A DNA stretch of 8,452 bases from Bacteroidales bacterium UBA3696 (lineage in GTDB: Bacteria > Bacteroidota > Bacteroidia > Bacteroidales > Paludibacteraceae): assembly GCA_002372135.1 (NCBI GenBank), contig DFIN01000018.1, positions 972 to 9,423 of the forward strand, read 5' to 3'. Both the position numbers and the translations under genes were made by a program. Positions 1-7,314 of the stretch are shown one piece after another. Under the pieces are notes generated by a model. The model worked only from the letters and a program-made list of their open reading frames with translations. It was not told the origin of the DNA and made no database searches. Positions within the stretch are counted from its first letter, which is position 1, and each line of letters begins with the position of its first letter.

Positions 1-1786
1 TGCGGGCGGTCTTGAGGGTCTCCTCAATGCGCGTACCGCGTTGCAGTTTGACGGTGACAGAGAGACGACCGTTATCCTGCTGCTGCATGAAGTCCGTACC
101 AATCTTGCCGCTCGTGAAGGGAATGAGGGAAGCAAAGAAGATGCCAAAGATGATGGCAATGGTGACGAACTTGTGGTTCAGGCACCAACGCAGTGCTTTG
201 GCATAGTAGCCGTCAATGACATCGAGGGCGCGCACCACGGTGCGGTCGTACCAACTCTTTTTGTCGGCTTCGTCGTCCACCAGATTGCCTTGTTCATCGA
301 CATGCACCTGTTTCGATTTGAGCAGTTTGGAACAGAGCATAGGGGTCAGCGAGATGGCCACTATGGTAGAGGTGCAGCAAACGACCGTAACGATCCACCC
401 TAATTCGTGGAACATAATTCCCGCCATACCCGATAGCATTGTCAGCGGAACGAATACGGCGACGAGCACGAGGGTGGTGGCGATGACGCTGACCCACACC
501 TCGTTGGTGGCATAGATGGCAGCTTCGTGCGGGTCTTCACCACGCTCCACATGGCGCGTGATGTTCTCCAATACCACAATGGCATCGTCCACCACCATAC
601 CGATGGCAATGGTCAGTGAGCAGAGCGAAATGATATTGATGGACGAGTCGGCTACGCCCAGGTAGATGAAGGCTACAATCAGGGCAATAGGGATGGTAAT
701 ACCGATGATGAACGTAGCGCGCCATTTGCCAAGGAAGAAGAGTACTACCAGCACGACGAATAAGAGGGCATAGAGTACAGATTCTTCCAAGGAGTTGATA
801 CTGTTCTGTATGTTCTCTGACGAGTCGTAGATTTTCTCTATCTTCACGTCGGTAGGCAGTTGCTTTTGTATTTTGGCTAACTCTTCGCGTACGTCTTTAC
901 AAACCTGTACGGTGTTGGCACCGGTCTGTTTGGCGATAACCAGTCGCACGGCTTCGCGTCCGTTGGTCTTCTCGTCCAGCGACAGGTCTTTGATGGTGTC
1001 CTTGATGGTGGCTATATCGCGGATAAAGACTTGCTGACCTTGCGGGGTCATAGTGACCATCAGGTTGGCTATCTCCGAGGACTCGATGTACTCGCTTCGT
1101 ACTTGCATTTGGTACTGCTCCTGCGGCATCTTGATGGTACCCGACGAGAGGTTGAGGTTGTTGGCTGTTACCACCTGACCGACCTGCTCAAGGGTCAAAC
1201 CGTATGCATCGAGTTTTTGCTGGTCAATGTTGATATAGACATAGCGGTCGGGCGCTCCCGAAAGGGATATATTACCTATTCCGTCAATGTGGTTGAGTTG
1301 CGGTACCACCTCGTCGTTGAGAATCTTGTCCAATCCGGCGTAGGTTTCGTCTGCCGTAATGGAATACTGGCAGATAGGCATCGATGAGGTGGAGAGTTTG
1401 AAGATGACGGGTTTGGAGCAGTTGTCGGGCAGGTTGTTGGCTGCCATATCGACAAACGAGCGCACATCGTTGACCGCTTCGTCCATATTGCTGCCCCATT
1501 CGAGTTCAAGGGTGACAACGGAGATGTTGTCCTTGGACTGGGAGGTGATATGCTTCAAGTGATCGACCGAGGTCAGGGCGTTCTCCATGATCTTGGTCAC
1601 ATTCGTTTCCATCTCACTGGCGCTGGCACCCGGGTAGGTGGTCATGACCGTGATGTAGGGAGGGTCCATTTCTGGAAACTGGTCGATAGGCAGTTTCAGG
1701 AAGCTGTATATGCCGATGATGATGACCGCCACAAAGATAAGGACGGTGGTTACCGGCTTTTGGATAGCTGATTTATAGATTGCCAT
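1..1786 (-). CDS. RND efflux pump, AcrB/HAE1-type inner membrane permease (partial, C-terminus outside window)
   Basis: Proton-driven RND transporter of the inner membrane, the motor of a tripartite efflux pump. The reading frame is open from ATG at 1786 to the left edge and gives 595 residues of an expected roughly 1,000 to 1,050. Visible parts are TM1 (about residues 10-30, followed by the typical LPIDQFPEMDPP), the first periplasmic porter region, TM2 to TM6 (about 337-480) and TM7 (about 535-555), then the start of the second porter region. TM4 holds GMVVDDAIVVLEN, with Asp400 and Asp401 matching the proton-relay pair Asp407/Asp408 of E. coli AcrB. The start lies 2 bp after the adaptor stop, so translation is probably coupled. 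The family is clear, and the DD motif favours drug-type rather than metal-type RND. The substrate is unknown. The second half, including the TM10 lysine, cannot be checked here. Confidence 0.95.
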   Translation of the reverse strand, partial: MAIYKSAIQKPVTTVLIFVAVIIIGIYSFLKLPIDQFPEMDPPYITVMTTYPGASASEMETNVTKIMENALTSVDHLKHITSQSKDNISVVTLELEWGSNMDEAVNDVRSFVDMAANNLPDNCSKPVIFKLSTSSMPICQYSITADETYAGLDKILNDEVVPQLNHIDGIGNISLSGAPDRYVYINIDQQKLDAYGLTLEQVGQVVTANNLNLSSGTIKMPQEQYQMQVRSEYIESSEIANLMVTMTPQGQQVFIRDIATIKDTIKDLSLDEKTNGREAVRLVIAKQTGANTVQVCKDVREELAKIQKQLPTDVKIEKIYDSSENIQNSINSLEESVLYALLFVVLVVLFFLGKWRATFIIGITIPIALIVAFIYLGVADSSINIISLCSLTIAIGMVVDDAIVVLENITRHVERGEDPHEAAIYATNEVWVSVIATTLVLVAVFVPLTMLSGMAGIMFHELGWIVTVVCCTSTIVAISLTPMLCSKLLKSKQVHVDEQGNLVDDEADKKSWYDRTVVRALDVIDGYYAKALRWCLNHKFVTIAIIFGIFFASLIPFTSGKIGTDFMQQQDNGRLSVTVKLQRGTRIEETLKTAR

Positions 1787-1788
1787 AG

Positions 1789-2811
1789 TTATTCAACGAC
1801 ATTAAGTTTGACGCCATCCACCAGTTTGTGCTGACCGGTGGTAACCATTTCCACGCCTTCCACTATTTCAGGCGCAATGATTTCGATATCTTGGTCAAAG
1901 CGTTGCCCGAGGGTTACGTTGACGCGTTGGGCACGACCATTGTTGTTAAGAAATACATAGCGGTCGTTGGCACCCACCAGTTTCTCAACTGCCTGATAGG
2001 GAGCCACGATGGTCTTTTCGGTGCCTAAACCGATGGTGGTGGTTACGTACATACCCGGGCGAAGCAGGTTCTTGTCGTTGGGAATGCGGATCTTGACTTG
2101 AAACGTGTGGGATGAGGCATCAACGGTCGGATAAACCACTTCCACCGTAGCGGGGAACACTTGATCGGGATAGATCTCGCTCGTGAGGGTGAGATTTATT
2201 CCTTGCTTGATACGTGGAAAGTAGTTCTCGGGGATTGCCACAAGGGCTTTAAGTCGGTTGATTTGGGTGAGTATTACGATGGGCTGACCTCCATAGAGTT
2301 CGCCGTCCTCGTAGGTCTTGGCAGAGATGACACCGCTGAAGGGTGCTTTAACGTAGGTGTTCTGCTCAAGGAAATCTAACTGTTCTTTGGTTTGGTCATA
2401 CTGCGCCTTGAGTTGGTCGTACTGCTGTTGGGTAGCCGATCCGGAGCGCAGCAGTTGTTCTACGCGGTTGAGTTCCACCGAGAGGTTGCCCAAGGCGATC
2501 TTGGTGGTCTTGTATTGGGTCTGGTCCATGCGAACGAGCATGTCGCCCGCCTGTTTGTGGTCGCCCACTTCGCAGTAGATGTGCTCAATCTTACCGGTGA
2601 GGGAAGGAGCCACATTTTGGGTCAGATAACCTTGCAGGTTGGTGGAAACGGAGATCTCGCGTTGAATCTCGCGCTCGTGCAGCACGGTGGTGCGTACTTG
2701 CTCGACACGCTCTTCTGACTCGGTTGTGCCGGCGTTTTTTGAGGCGTTTTGTTTGTTGCCGCACGCTGCCAGTACTAACACGGACAGGGCGAGGATAGAA
2801 AGTTTTTTCAT
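1789..2811 (-). CDS. RND efflux periplasmic adaptor (membrane fusion protein), lipoprotein
   Basis: Periplasmic adaptor linking the RND pump to the outer membrane channel. The 340-residue protein starts with a lipoprotein signal peptide (MKKLSIL, lipobox LAAC, Cys17), so it is probably lipid-anchored. Next come the first half of the lipoyl domain (about 65-97), an alpha-helical hairpin (about 98-152), the second lipoyl half (KAPFSGVIS, about 155-163), a beta-barrel domain (about 185-260) and a membrane-proximal domain to the C-terminus. The hairpin is about 22 residues shorter than that of AcrA. Its tip keeps an R-x3-L-x6-T pattern (Arg116, Leu120, Thr127), like the R-L-S motif AcrA uses to contact TolC but with Thr for Ser. 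The gene lies 9 bp after the channel gene and 2 bp before the pump gene. Family assignment is firm; the specific pump name is not. Confidence 0.94.
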   Translation of the reverse strand: MKKLSILALSVLVLAACGNKQNASKNAGTTESEERVEQVRTTVLHEREIQREISVSTNLQGYLTQNVAPSLTGKIEHIYCEVGDHKQAGDMLVRMDQTQYKTTKIALGNLSVELNRVEQLLRSGSATQQQYDQLKAQYDQTKEQLDFLEQNTYVKAPFSGVISAKTYEDGELYGGQPIVILTQINRLKALVAIPENYFPRIKQGINLTLTSEIYPDQVFPATVEVVYPTVDASSHTFQVKIRIPNDKNLLRPGMYVTTTIGLGTEKTIVAPYQAVEKLVGANDRYVFLNNNGRAQRVNVTLGQRFDQDIEIIAPEIVEGVEMVTTGQHKLVDGVKLNVVE

Positions 2812-2820
2812 ATAGATGTA

Positions 2821-4191
2821 TTATTTATTATTCAGGAATTTGTCTAATTCAACTTGTGCATTGACCAACGATAATACTGCTTGCACATAGGTTGATTCGG
2901 CAGAAATGAGGTCGTTGGACGCGTTGGTCAGTTCGAGGTTGGAAGCGGTGCCCCAGCGGAACTTGTTGGTGGTGGAGGCAAACACGCGCCGTGTAACGGC
3001 TATGTTCTCTTTCTCGTTCATATAGGTCTCGTAGGCATTCTGTAGGCTGAAGCGCAGTTGTTGGTACTGTATGCCAAGGTTGTCGGTTGTTTCTGCCAGT
3101 GTGTTCTTTGCCTCTTCGTAGGCGATTTTCTTTTCTACCACACCGGCGGCGCGTTTGCCGCTGGACCATAAGGGCAGCGATACATTCACTTGCACTACAT
3201 TAGGCGGTGTCATACGCATACCGCCTTCGCCGTAGTAGGTCTGGTTGGAATAGTTGTAGGCAAGGCTGACCGTCGGACCGTATGCCCAACCTGCCATGTG
3301 CAGGTTCTGGCGAGCCAGTTCGGTGTTTTTGACAAGCAGTTGGTAGTTGAGGTTGTTGTTGATGTTGTAGTTAGCAGCCAATTGCTCCATGACCGCTTCG
3401 GCAGAGAGCAACTGCTCGATGTTCTCGGTCAGGTTGATTTGCATTTCGGCGGGGACAGCCAACAGCACGCGCAGCGAGTTGGTTGCCAATTCGATGCTGT
3501 ACTTGTTGTTCTGTATGTTGGTACGCAGGGTGTTGATACGCACTTTTATTTGGTCGGCTGTGGTTTGTTCGGCGGCACCGGCATCGACGGTCTGCTGGGT
3601 CATGTCGGCAAGCGTTTCGATATTGACGAGGCTGCTGTCAAGCAACTGGGCGATGTCTTGCAGCACGAGCAGGCTCACATACGAGGTGCGTACACTGGCG
3701 CGCAATTCTGTTTCCGACTGCTCAAGGGCAATCTTCTTCATGTCAATGGCAAGACTTTGCATGAGGGCGCCCACTATACCTTGTCCGTTCAGTCCGACGG
3801 CTGCGGTGAGGGTGAAGGCTCCTACGTTGGGCATATTGATTTTGAAAGCTCCCATAGCAGTGGACATTTCTGCACTATATCCAAGGTAGTCGGTATAGGC
3901 ATATCCGGCATCTAATGAAGGGAGCATAGCGGCTATGGTCTGCCAGCGTTGGGCATAGGCTTCTTGCACGGCAAGTGAGGCATTGCGCAGGGTTCGGTTA
4001 CCTTCTACGGCGTAGTCTTGTGCCTCTTTGAGGCTCAGATTGAGAGTACCTACTTGTTTGGTTTGGTTGTTGGTGTTTGTCGTGGCTGCCATCACATGGT
4101 CGTCAGCCTTGACGGTGGAAGGCATCATCAGCACTACTGCCGCAAGGACGACTATGAAACAGCGAGTGACGGAAAAAAATGGTTTGTTCAT
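2821..4191 (-). CDS. TolC-family outer membrane efflux channel
   Basis: Outer membrane factor, expected to form a trimeric channel that completes the tripartite pump. It has 456 residues, normal for the family. A Sec signal peptide covers about residues 1-29 (hydrophobic core FIVVLAAVVLMM, likely cleavage after VKA). There is no lipobox cysteine, unlike the lipidated OprM group. The mature part shows the two repeated OEP units of long helices and short beta segments: the first begins with LSLKEAQDYAVEGNRTLR, the second with YNINNNLNYQLLVKNTELARQN. The amphipathic second-repeat helices run to the end (VNAQVELDKFLNNK). The gene starts 15 bp after the tetR-type stop and ends 9 bp before the adaptor start. 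Its position inside the RND operon gives it a dedicated partner rather than a shared TolC. Confidence 0.94.
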   Translation of the reverse strand: MNKPFFSVTRCFIVVLAAVVLMMPSTVKADDHVMAATTNTNNQTKQVGTLNLSLKEAQDYAVEGNRTLRNASLAVQEAYAQRWQTIAAMLPSLDAGYAYTDYLGYSAEMSTAMGAFKINMPNVGAFTLTAAVGLNGQGIVGALMQSLAIDMKKIALEQSETELRASVRTSYVSLLVLQDIAQLLDSSLVNIETLADMTQQTVDAGAAEQTTADQIKVRINTLRTNIQNNKYSIELATNSLRVLLAVPAEMQINLTENIEQLLSAEAVMEQLAANYNINNNLNYQLLVKNTELARQNLHMAGWAYGPTVSLAYNYSNQTYYGEGGMRMTPPNVVQVNVSLPLWSSGKRAAGVVEKKIAYEEAKNTLAETTDNLGIQYQQLRFSLQNAYETYMNEKENIAVTRRVFASTTNKFRWGTASNLELTNASNDLISAESTYVQAVLSLVNAQVELDKFLNNK

Positions 4192-4206
4192 GGTTTTTAT
4201 GTAGTT

Positions 4207-4812
4207 CTATTTTTGTTTGCGTATTTGTTCCACTTGCCGTTGCCCTTCTTCGCTGAGCACGGTACGCAAAAAACTGTCGATGGTAAAGGTTGCCATGCGT
4301 TTGGGACTGACGTTGTGGACATGATTGATGTTCTGAATATAGGCTTGTTGCATAAGCACAAAAAAGATGGAACACATTTCAATGTCGAGGTCGCTGCGAT
4401 AGACCCTTTCGGTAATCCCCTGCTCAAGATGGCGGGTGATGAAGTCGCGGGTGGTGCGGCGCACTTGGTCAATGTGTTCGCGGTAAAGATCGGGATAGTA
4501 TTTCTGCAGGTCGTAGGCAAAGGGCGGTTCTTGGTGCACATCGCTGAACGATTGCATGAAGTCCATCATTTGTCTGACGCACTCCAAAGTGGACTTGCCG
4601 CTGAATGCTTGGTCTATCTTGTTGCAATGGTTCTCGTGCATGGAGCGCAGAACATCCTGCACCAGTTCGTCTTTTTGCTTGAAATAGACATAGAATGTCT
4701 TTTTGGACATACCCAGTTCGTGACATAGGTCGTCAATGGATACGCTGCGAATGCCGTATTGCTTGAATCGCTCTAAGGCAAGGTCAATGATTTTATTGCG
4801 TTGTTCGTCCAT
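4207..4812 (-). CDS. TetR/AcrR-family transcriptional repressor of the efflux operon
   Basis: A 201-residue regulator of standard TetR length. Residues about 1-48 form the three-helix DNA-binding domain. The helix-turn-helix is SIDDLCHELGMSKKTFYVYF (25-44), and the typical TetR sequence FKQKDEL follows immediately. Residues about 60-190 are helical and probably form the ligand-binding and dimerisation domain; this part is divergent, so no ligand can be named. It is the first gene of the efflux operon, 15 bp before the outer membrane channel gene and transcribed with it. This suggests autoregulation: the repressor blocks the shared promoter until a pump substrate binds. ATG at 4812 was chosen because the DNA-binding domain begins at once after it. 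No Shine-Dalgarno sequence is visible, as is common in Bacteroidota. Family is certain; control of this operon is inferred from position. Confidence 0.94.
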   Translation of the reverse strand: MDEQRNKIIDLALERFKQYGIRSVSIDDLCHELGMSKKTFYVYFKQKDELVQDVLRSMHENHCNKIDQAFSGKSTLECVRQMMDFMQSFSDVHQEPPFAYDLQKYYPDLYREHIDQVRRTTRDFITRHLEQGITERVYRSDLDIEMCSIFFVLMQQAYIQNINHVHNVSPKRMATFTIDSFLRTVLSEEGQRQVEQIRKQK

Positions 4813-4872
4813 AATAGAGTGGGGTTGTTTTGTTCAGTCGGTTCTGTAAGCGTGAAAGCGCAAAAACGGCGG

Positions 4873-4904
4873 CAAAAGTATGGCAAACCCTTTGGGTACA
4901 CAAT
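4873..4904 (-). promoter_or_regulatory. Candidate promoter of the tetR-efflux operon (Bacteroidales type)
   Basis: On the minus strand a -7 element TACTTTTG (4880-4873) matches the Bacteroidales consensus TAnnTTTG exactly. A -33 element ATTG (4904-4901) matches TTTG at three of four positions. The spacer is 20 nt, within the usual 19-21. Transcription would begin near 4866, leaving a leader of about 55 nt before the repressor ATG at 4812. It is the best-matching promoter in the gap and has the right orientation. Seen by eye only; no start site is known. Confidence 0.6.
4887..4897. promoter_or_regulatory. Small inverted repeat between the -33 and -7 elements, weak operator candidate
   Basis: ACCC-TTT-GGGT is a perfect 4-bp inverted repeat with a 3-nt centre, lying in the promoter spacer where a bound repressor would block RNA polymerase. 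The arms are short enough to arise by chance, so it is reported only because of its position. Confidence 0.25.
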
Positions 4905-4912
4905 ATACTTGG

Positions 4913-4936
4913 AAACTTTTTGCGTTCTAAAAGTTT
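4913..4936. promoter_or_regulatory. Perfect 8-bp inverted repeat upstream of the efflux promoter, candidate TetR operator
   Basis: AAACTTTT (4913-4920) and AAAAGTTT (4929-4936) are exact reverse complements separated by 8 nt. With one G-T exception the symmetry extends outward two more pairs (4911 with 4938, 4910 with 4939). TetR dimers bind inverted repeats of about this overall size, and this one sits 8 bp upstream of the proposed -33 element of an operon whose first gene is a TetR protein. It lacks the T-run expected of a terminator on either strand. The sequence is AT-rich, so chance is possible. Binding is inferred. Confidence 0.45.
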
Positions 4937-4994
4937 TCAGTGCCATATTCACTTTGCAAAAACCGTGCCAAAATATACATCCTCTTCTTTTGTG

Positions 4995-5040
4995 CATAAA
5001 TAAAGAGCGGACACTTGCGAATTAAAGCAAGTGTCCGCTC
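4995..5040 (-). terminator. Rho-independent terminator of the mmd-luxS transcript
   Basis: GAGCGGACACTTGC (5005-5018) pairs perfectly with GCAAGTGTCCGCTC (5027-5040), a 14-bp GC-containing stem with an 8-nt loop. Read on the minus strand the stem is followed by TTTATTTATG (5004-4995), the T-rich tail of an intrinsic terminator. On the plus strand the following bases are GTGGATGTAG, so it works in one direction only. It lies 54 bp beyond the luxS stop and separates that operon from the efflux operon. Confidence 0.88.
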
Positions 5041-5094
5041 GTGGATGTAGTATGGTCAGAATGACCTATCGTGTGCTATGAACCATATCTGCGG

Positions 5095-5589
5095 TTAGGC
5101 GTCGGCAAAGACTTTGCCGTCTTTGAGGGTAACGTGCAGGGGGATGTATTCGCTATGGAAATCATTTTGAAGGCGTTCCTTGTATCGGCGACATTCCCAT
5201 TGGCACATGGGCAGGTCGTGCAGCAGGTAATTGCCACAAGTTTCCGGGGTGGTGGCAGGAACTTCGGTCTGCTCGAGTATCCAACTCAGACAATCCAAGG
5301 TCAGTCGGCGCATATCCGTCACGCTATAATTGCCGGTCATCACTACGTACATACCGGTCATGCACCCCATCGGACCTACATAGACCACATCGTCTTTGAC
5401 CTCGCTATTGCGAAACCAAGTCGCCATCAGGTGCTCCATACTATGCATGGCAGCCGGAGCGACAGCCGGTTCGTGGTTAGGCTCTGTCAAGCGCAAGTCA
5501 AAGGTGGTAAATCCTTTGTCTTGTCGCGACACATAGATCCCGGGTTTGAGACGGGTGTGGTCAATGGTGAAACTTTGGATGACTTCCAT
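5095..5589 (-). CDS. luxS: S-ribosylhomocysteine lyase LuxS (AI-2 synthase)
   Basis: Cytoplasmic metalloenzyme of the activated methyl cycle. It cleaves S-ribosylhomocysteine to homocysteine and 4,5-dihydroxy-2,3-pentanedione, the precursor of autoinducer-2. The protein has 164 residues, close to the family norm. The metal site is complete: His49 and His53 in HSMEH, with Glu52 as the catalytic acid/base, and Cys118 in CGNYLLHD. The catalytic cysteine is Cys76 in GPMGCMTGMY. The N-terminus MEVIQSFTIDHTRLKPGIYV is typical, which supports ATG at 5589. The gene begins 29 bp after the mmdB stop with no convincing promoter between them and ends 54 bp before a strong terminator, so it is probably the last gene of the decarboxylase operon. 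No nucleosidase gene (pfs/mtn), which makes its substrate, lies in the window. Confidence 0.98.
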   Translation of the reverse strand: MEVIQSFTIDHTRLKPGIYVSRQDKGFTTFDLRLTEPNHEPAVAPAAMHSMEHLMATWFRNSEVKDDVVYVGPMGCMTGMYVVMTGNYSVTDMRRLTLDCLSWILEQTEVPATTPETCGNYLLHDLPMCQWECRRYKERLQNDFHSEYIPLHVTLKDGKVFADA

Positions 5590-5618
5590 ACGTGTTAATG
5601 TTCAAATCAAGGTCAGTG

Positions 5619-6797
5619 TTATCCGAGCATAGTGAGCAGGATGCCGGCGGCTACAGCCGAGCCGATTACGCCTGCCACATTGGGACCCATAGCATGCATA
5701 AGCAGGAAGTTGCTCGGGTCGGCTTTTACTCCTTCCATTTGGCTGACGCGGGCGGCCATCGGAACAGCGCTCACACCGGCTGAACCGATAAGCGGATTGA
5801 TCTTCTCTTTGGAGAACACGTTCATCAGTTTGGCGAGCAGTACGCCACCGGCAGTACCGAAACAGAATGCCAAAATACCCATCAGCAGAATACCGAGCGT
5901 CTTGGTTGTCAGGAAGGTGTCAGCCGTCGCAGTAGCACCTACGGTCAGACCGAGGAAGATAACCACAATGTTCATCAGTTCATTCTGAGCCGTCTTGCTC
6001 AAGCGATCCACCACACCGCACTCCTTCATAAGGTTACCAAGCATCAGGCAGCCAATCAGCGGAGCCGCATCGGGCAACACAAGAGCCACAATAGCCGTAA
6101 TCACCACGGGGAAGACAATCTTCTCCGTCTTGCTGACGGCACGCAGTTGCTTCATCTTAATCTTGCGCTCTTTCTCTGTGGTCAGCAAGCGCATAATAGG
6201 CGGCTGAATAACAGGCACAAGAGCCATATACGAATAAGCCGCAATAGCGATGGGACCCAACAAATGAGGAGCCAGTTTACTCGTCAGGAAGATACTCGTA
6301 GGACCGTCCGCACCGCCGATAATACCGATTGAACCGGCTTCAGCGGGCGTAAAACCGATGGCATTAGCCCCTAAGAAGGCAATAAAAATGCCCAACTGAG
6401 CAGCCGCACCTAACAGGAACGACTTGGGGTTAGCAATCAGCGGACCGAAATCGGTCATAGCACCTACGCCGATGAAAATCAAACAGGGGTAAACACCGGC
6501 TTTCACACCAATGTAGAGAACATCCAGCAAACCGCCCTCTTTGAGAATAGCACCATAACTATGGTAAGCGGGGCTGTTGGGATCCAAGAAAGCAGTCCAC
6601 AACTCGTTGTGGAACATACCTGCGCCCGGCAAGTTGGTAAGCAACATACCAAAGGCGATGGGGAGCAACAGGAGGGGTTCGTATTGTTTCTTAATAGCCA
6701 GATACAAAAGGAAGAACGAAACCAACAGCATGACGGCTTGTTGCCATGAGAGGTTCATGAATCCCATTGTCTGGAAAAACTCAAGAATATCGTTCAT
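5619..6797 (-). CDS. mmdB: Sodium-translocating decarboxylase beta subunit (methylmalonyl-CoA decarboxylase, OadB family)
   Basis: Inner membrane subunit that removes CO2 from carboxybiotin and couples this to Na+ export. It has 392 residues and many hydrophobic segments. Key motifs are intact: GFTPAEAGSIGIIGGADGPTSIF (written here in two parts, GFTPAEAGSIG and GGADGPTSIF), where Asp164 corresponds to the essential Asp203 of Klebsiella OadB, and HAMGPNVAGVIGSAVAAG near residues 368-385, the conserved C-terminal sodium/proton pathway segment. The beta subunit sequence does not itself reveal the substrate, because oxaloacetate, malonate, glutaconyl-CoA and methylmalonyl-CoA pumps share it. The call rests on the neighbouring alpha subunit. 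A 53-bp gap separates it from mmdC and 29 bp from luxS. Confidence 0.95.
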   Translation of the reverse strand: MNDILEFFQTMGFMNLSWQQAVMLLVSFFLLYLAIKKQYEPLLLLPIAFGMLLTNLPGAGMFHNELWTAFLDPNSPAYHSYGAILKEGGLLDVLYIGVKAGVYPCLIFIGVGAMTDFGPLIANPKSFLLGAAAQLGIFIAFLGANAIGFTPAEAGSIGIIGGADGPTSIFLTSKLAPHLLGPIAIAAYSYMALVPVIQPPIMRLLTTEKERKIKMKQLRAVSKTEKIVFPVVITAIVALVLPDAAPLIGCLMLGNLMKECGVVDRLSKTAQNELMNIVVIFLGLTVGATATADTFLTTKTLGILLMGILAFCFGTAGGVLLAKLMNVFSKEKINPLIGSAGVSAVPMAARVSQMEGVKADPSNFLLMHAMGPNVAGVIGSAVAAGILLTMLG

Positions 6798-6829
6798 TTT
6801 ATCAGACAGATATTTCTATTCAACTCTGT

Positions 6830-6848
6830 GTCGAATATATGGTTCGAC
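6830..6848 (-). repeat. Short inverted repeat between mmdC and mmdB
   Basis: GTCGAA (6830-6835) and TTCGAC (6843-6848) form a perfect 6-bp stem with a 7-nt loop, just after the mmdC stop in the 53-bp gap. It has no following T-run, so it is not a terminator. It might be a minor RNA processing or stability element, or chance. Confidence 0.25.
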
Positions 6849-6850
6849 TC

Positions 6851-7270
6851 TTATCCCAATACGACCAACAGATCGTCTTGCATAACGTTTTGTCCGGGTT
6901 GAACAGCTACCTGCTTAACCGTACCGTCACATTCAGCAGCCACGGTGTTCTCCATTTTCATGGATTCGAGGGTGAGCAGTGTGTCGCCTTTCTTGACGGC
7001 TTGACCTACGCTGACGAGCACTTTGATGATGCTGCCGGGCAGCGGGCTCTTGACTTGCATTCCGCCTTGGGGAGCGGCAGCGGATTTGGCAGGGGCTGCG
7101 GCTGTTGAGTGAGCAGAAGCAGAAGGACAAGCGGCTGCGGTGTGAGCCTGTTGAGGCACTTCTACCTCATATTTCTTGCCATTAACGGTGACGGCAGCTT
7201 TGCCTGCCTCTATTTCTTCAACGGTGGTCTTGTATTCTTGACCGTTGATTTTGAATGAAAATTCTTTCAT
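6851..7270 (-). CDS. mmdC: Biotin carboxyl carrier subunit of methylmalonyl-CoA decarboxylase (gamma)
   Basis: Carries the carboxyl group on biotin from the alpha subunit to the membrane beta subunit. The 139 residues divide into an N-terminal beta-rich part (about 1-40, MKEFSFKINGQEY), a flexible Ala/Pro/Ser-rich linker (about 41-68) and a C-terminal biotinyl/lipoyl domain (about 70-139). The attachment site is ESMKMEN with the biotinylated lysine at Lys105; Ser replaces the more common Ala of EAMKMEN, a variant found in this family. The gene lies 44 bp after mmdD and 53 bp before mmdB. The gap before its ATG is very AT-rich and shows no Shine-Dalgarno sequence. Biotinylation would need BirA encoded elsewhere. 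Confidence 0.95.
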   Translation of the reverse strand: MKEFSFKINGQEYKTTVEEIEAGKAAVTVNGKKYEVEVPQQAHTAAACPSASAHSTAAAPAKSAAAPQGGMQVKSPLPGSIIKVLVSVGQAVKKGDTLLTLESMKMENTVAAECDGTVKQVAVQPGQNVMQDDLLVVLG

Positions 7271-7314
7271 GTTTTATAAATTTAAATCTATGAATCTAAT
7301 CTTTGAATATCCTC

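Noticed and set aside
1..1786. Suspected broken pump gene, because no single long frame closes within this stretch
   Set aside because: Codon-by-codon reading from ATG at 1786 is open without a stop to position 1 and keeps family motifs throughout. The gene simply runs off the window edge.
3190..3915. Long plus-strand open frame of 241 codons opposite the TolC-like gene, and similar frames at 4018-4728, 7627-8226 and 41-403
   Set aside because: Each lies wholly or mostly antisense to a minus-strand gene with clear family motifs. Their translations resemble no family I recognise and have the odd composition typical of shadow frames.
4968..4980. TATATTTTGG on the minus strand as a second promoter for the efflux operon
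   Set aside because: The TA and TTTG parts are one base too far apart, no -33 element is placed correctly, and it sits directly next to the luxS terminator. The element at 4873-4904 fits better.
4773..4997. 74-codon minus-strand frame overlapping the tetR start and the intergenic region
   Set aside because: It runs through the proposed promoter and the inverted repeats, overlaps the tetR gene in another frame, and has no recognisable features; the 74-codon plus-strand frame at 4801-5025 is rejected for the same reasons.
5590..5640. Possible separate luxS promoter (TTGATTTG on the minus strand in the mmdB-luxS gap)
   Set aside because: It matches five of six conserved -7 positions, but has no TTTG at the right spacing and lies only 13 nt before the ATG, leaving almost no leader.
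7271..7314. AT-rich gap between mmdD and mmdC as a hidden gene or promoter
   Set aside because: At 44 bp it is too short for a gene, and no -33/-7 pair of the Bacteroidales type is visible; it looks like an ordinary AT-rich leader.
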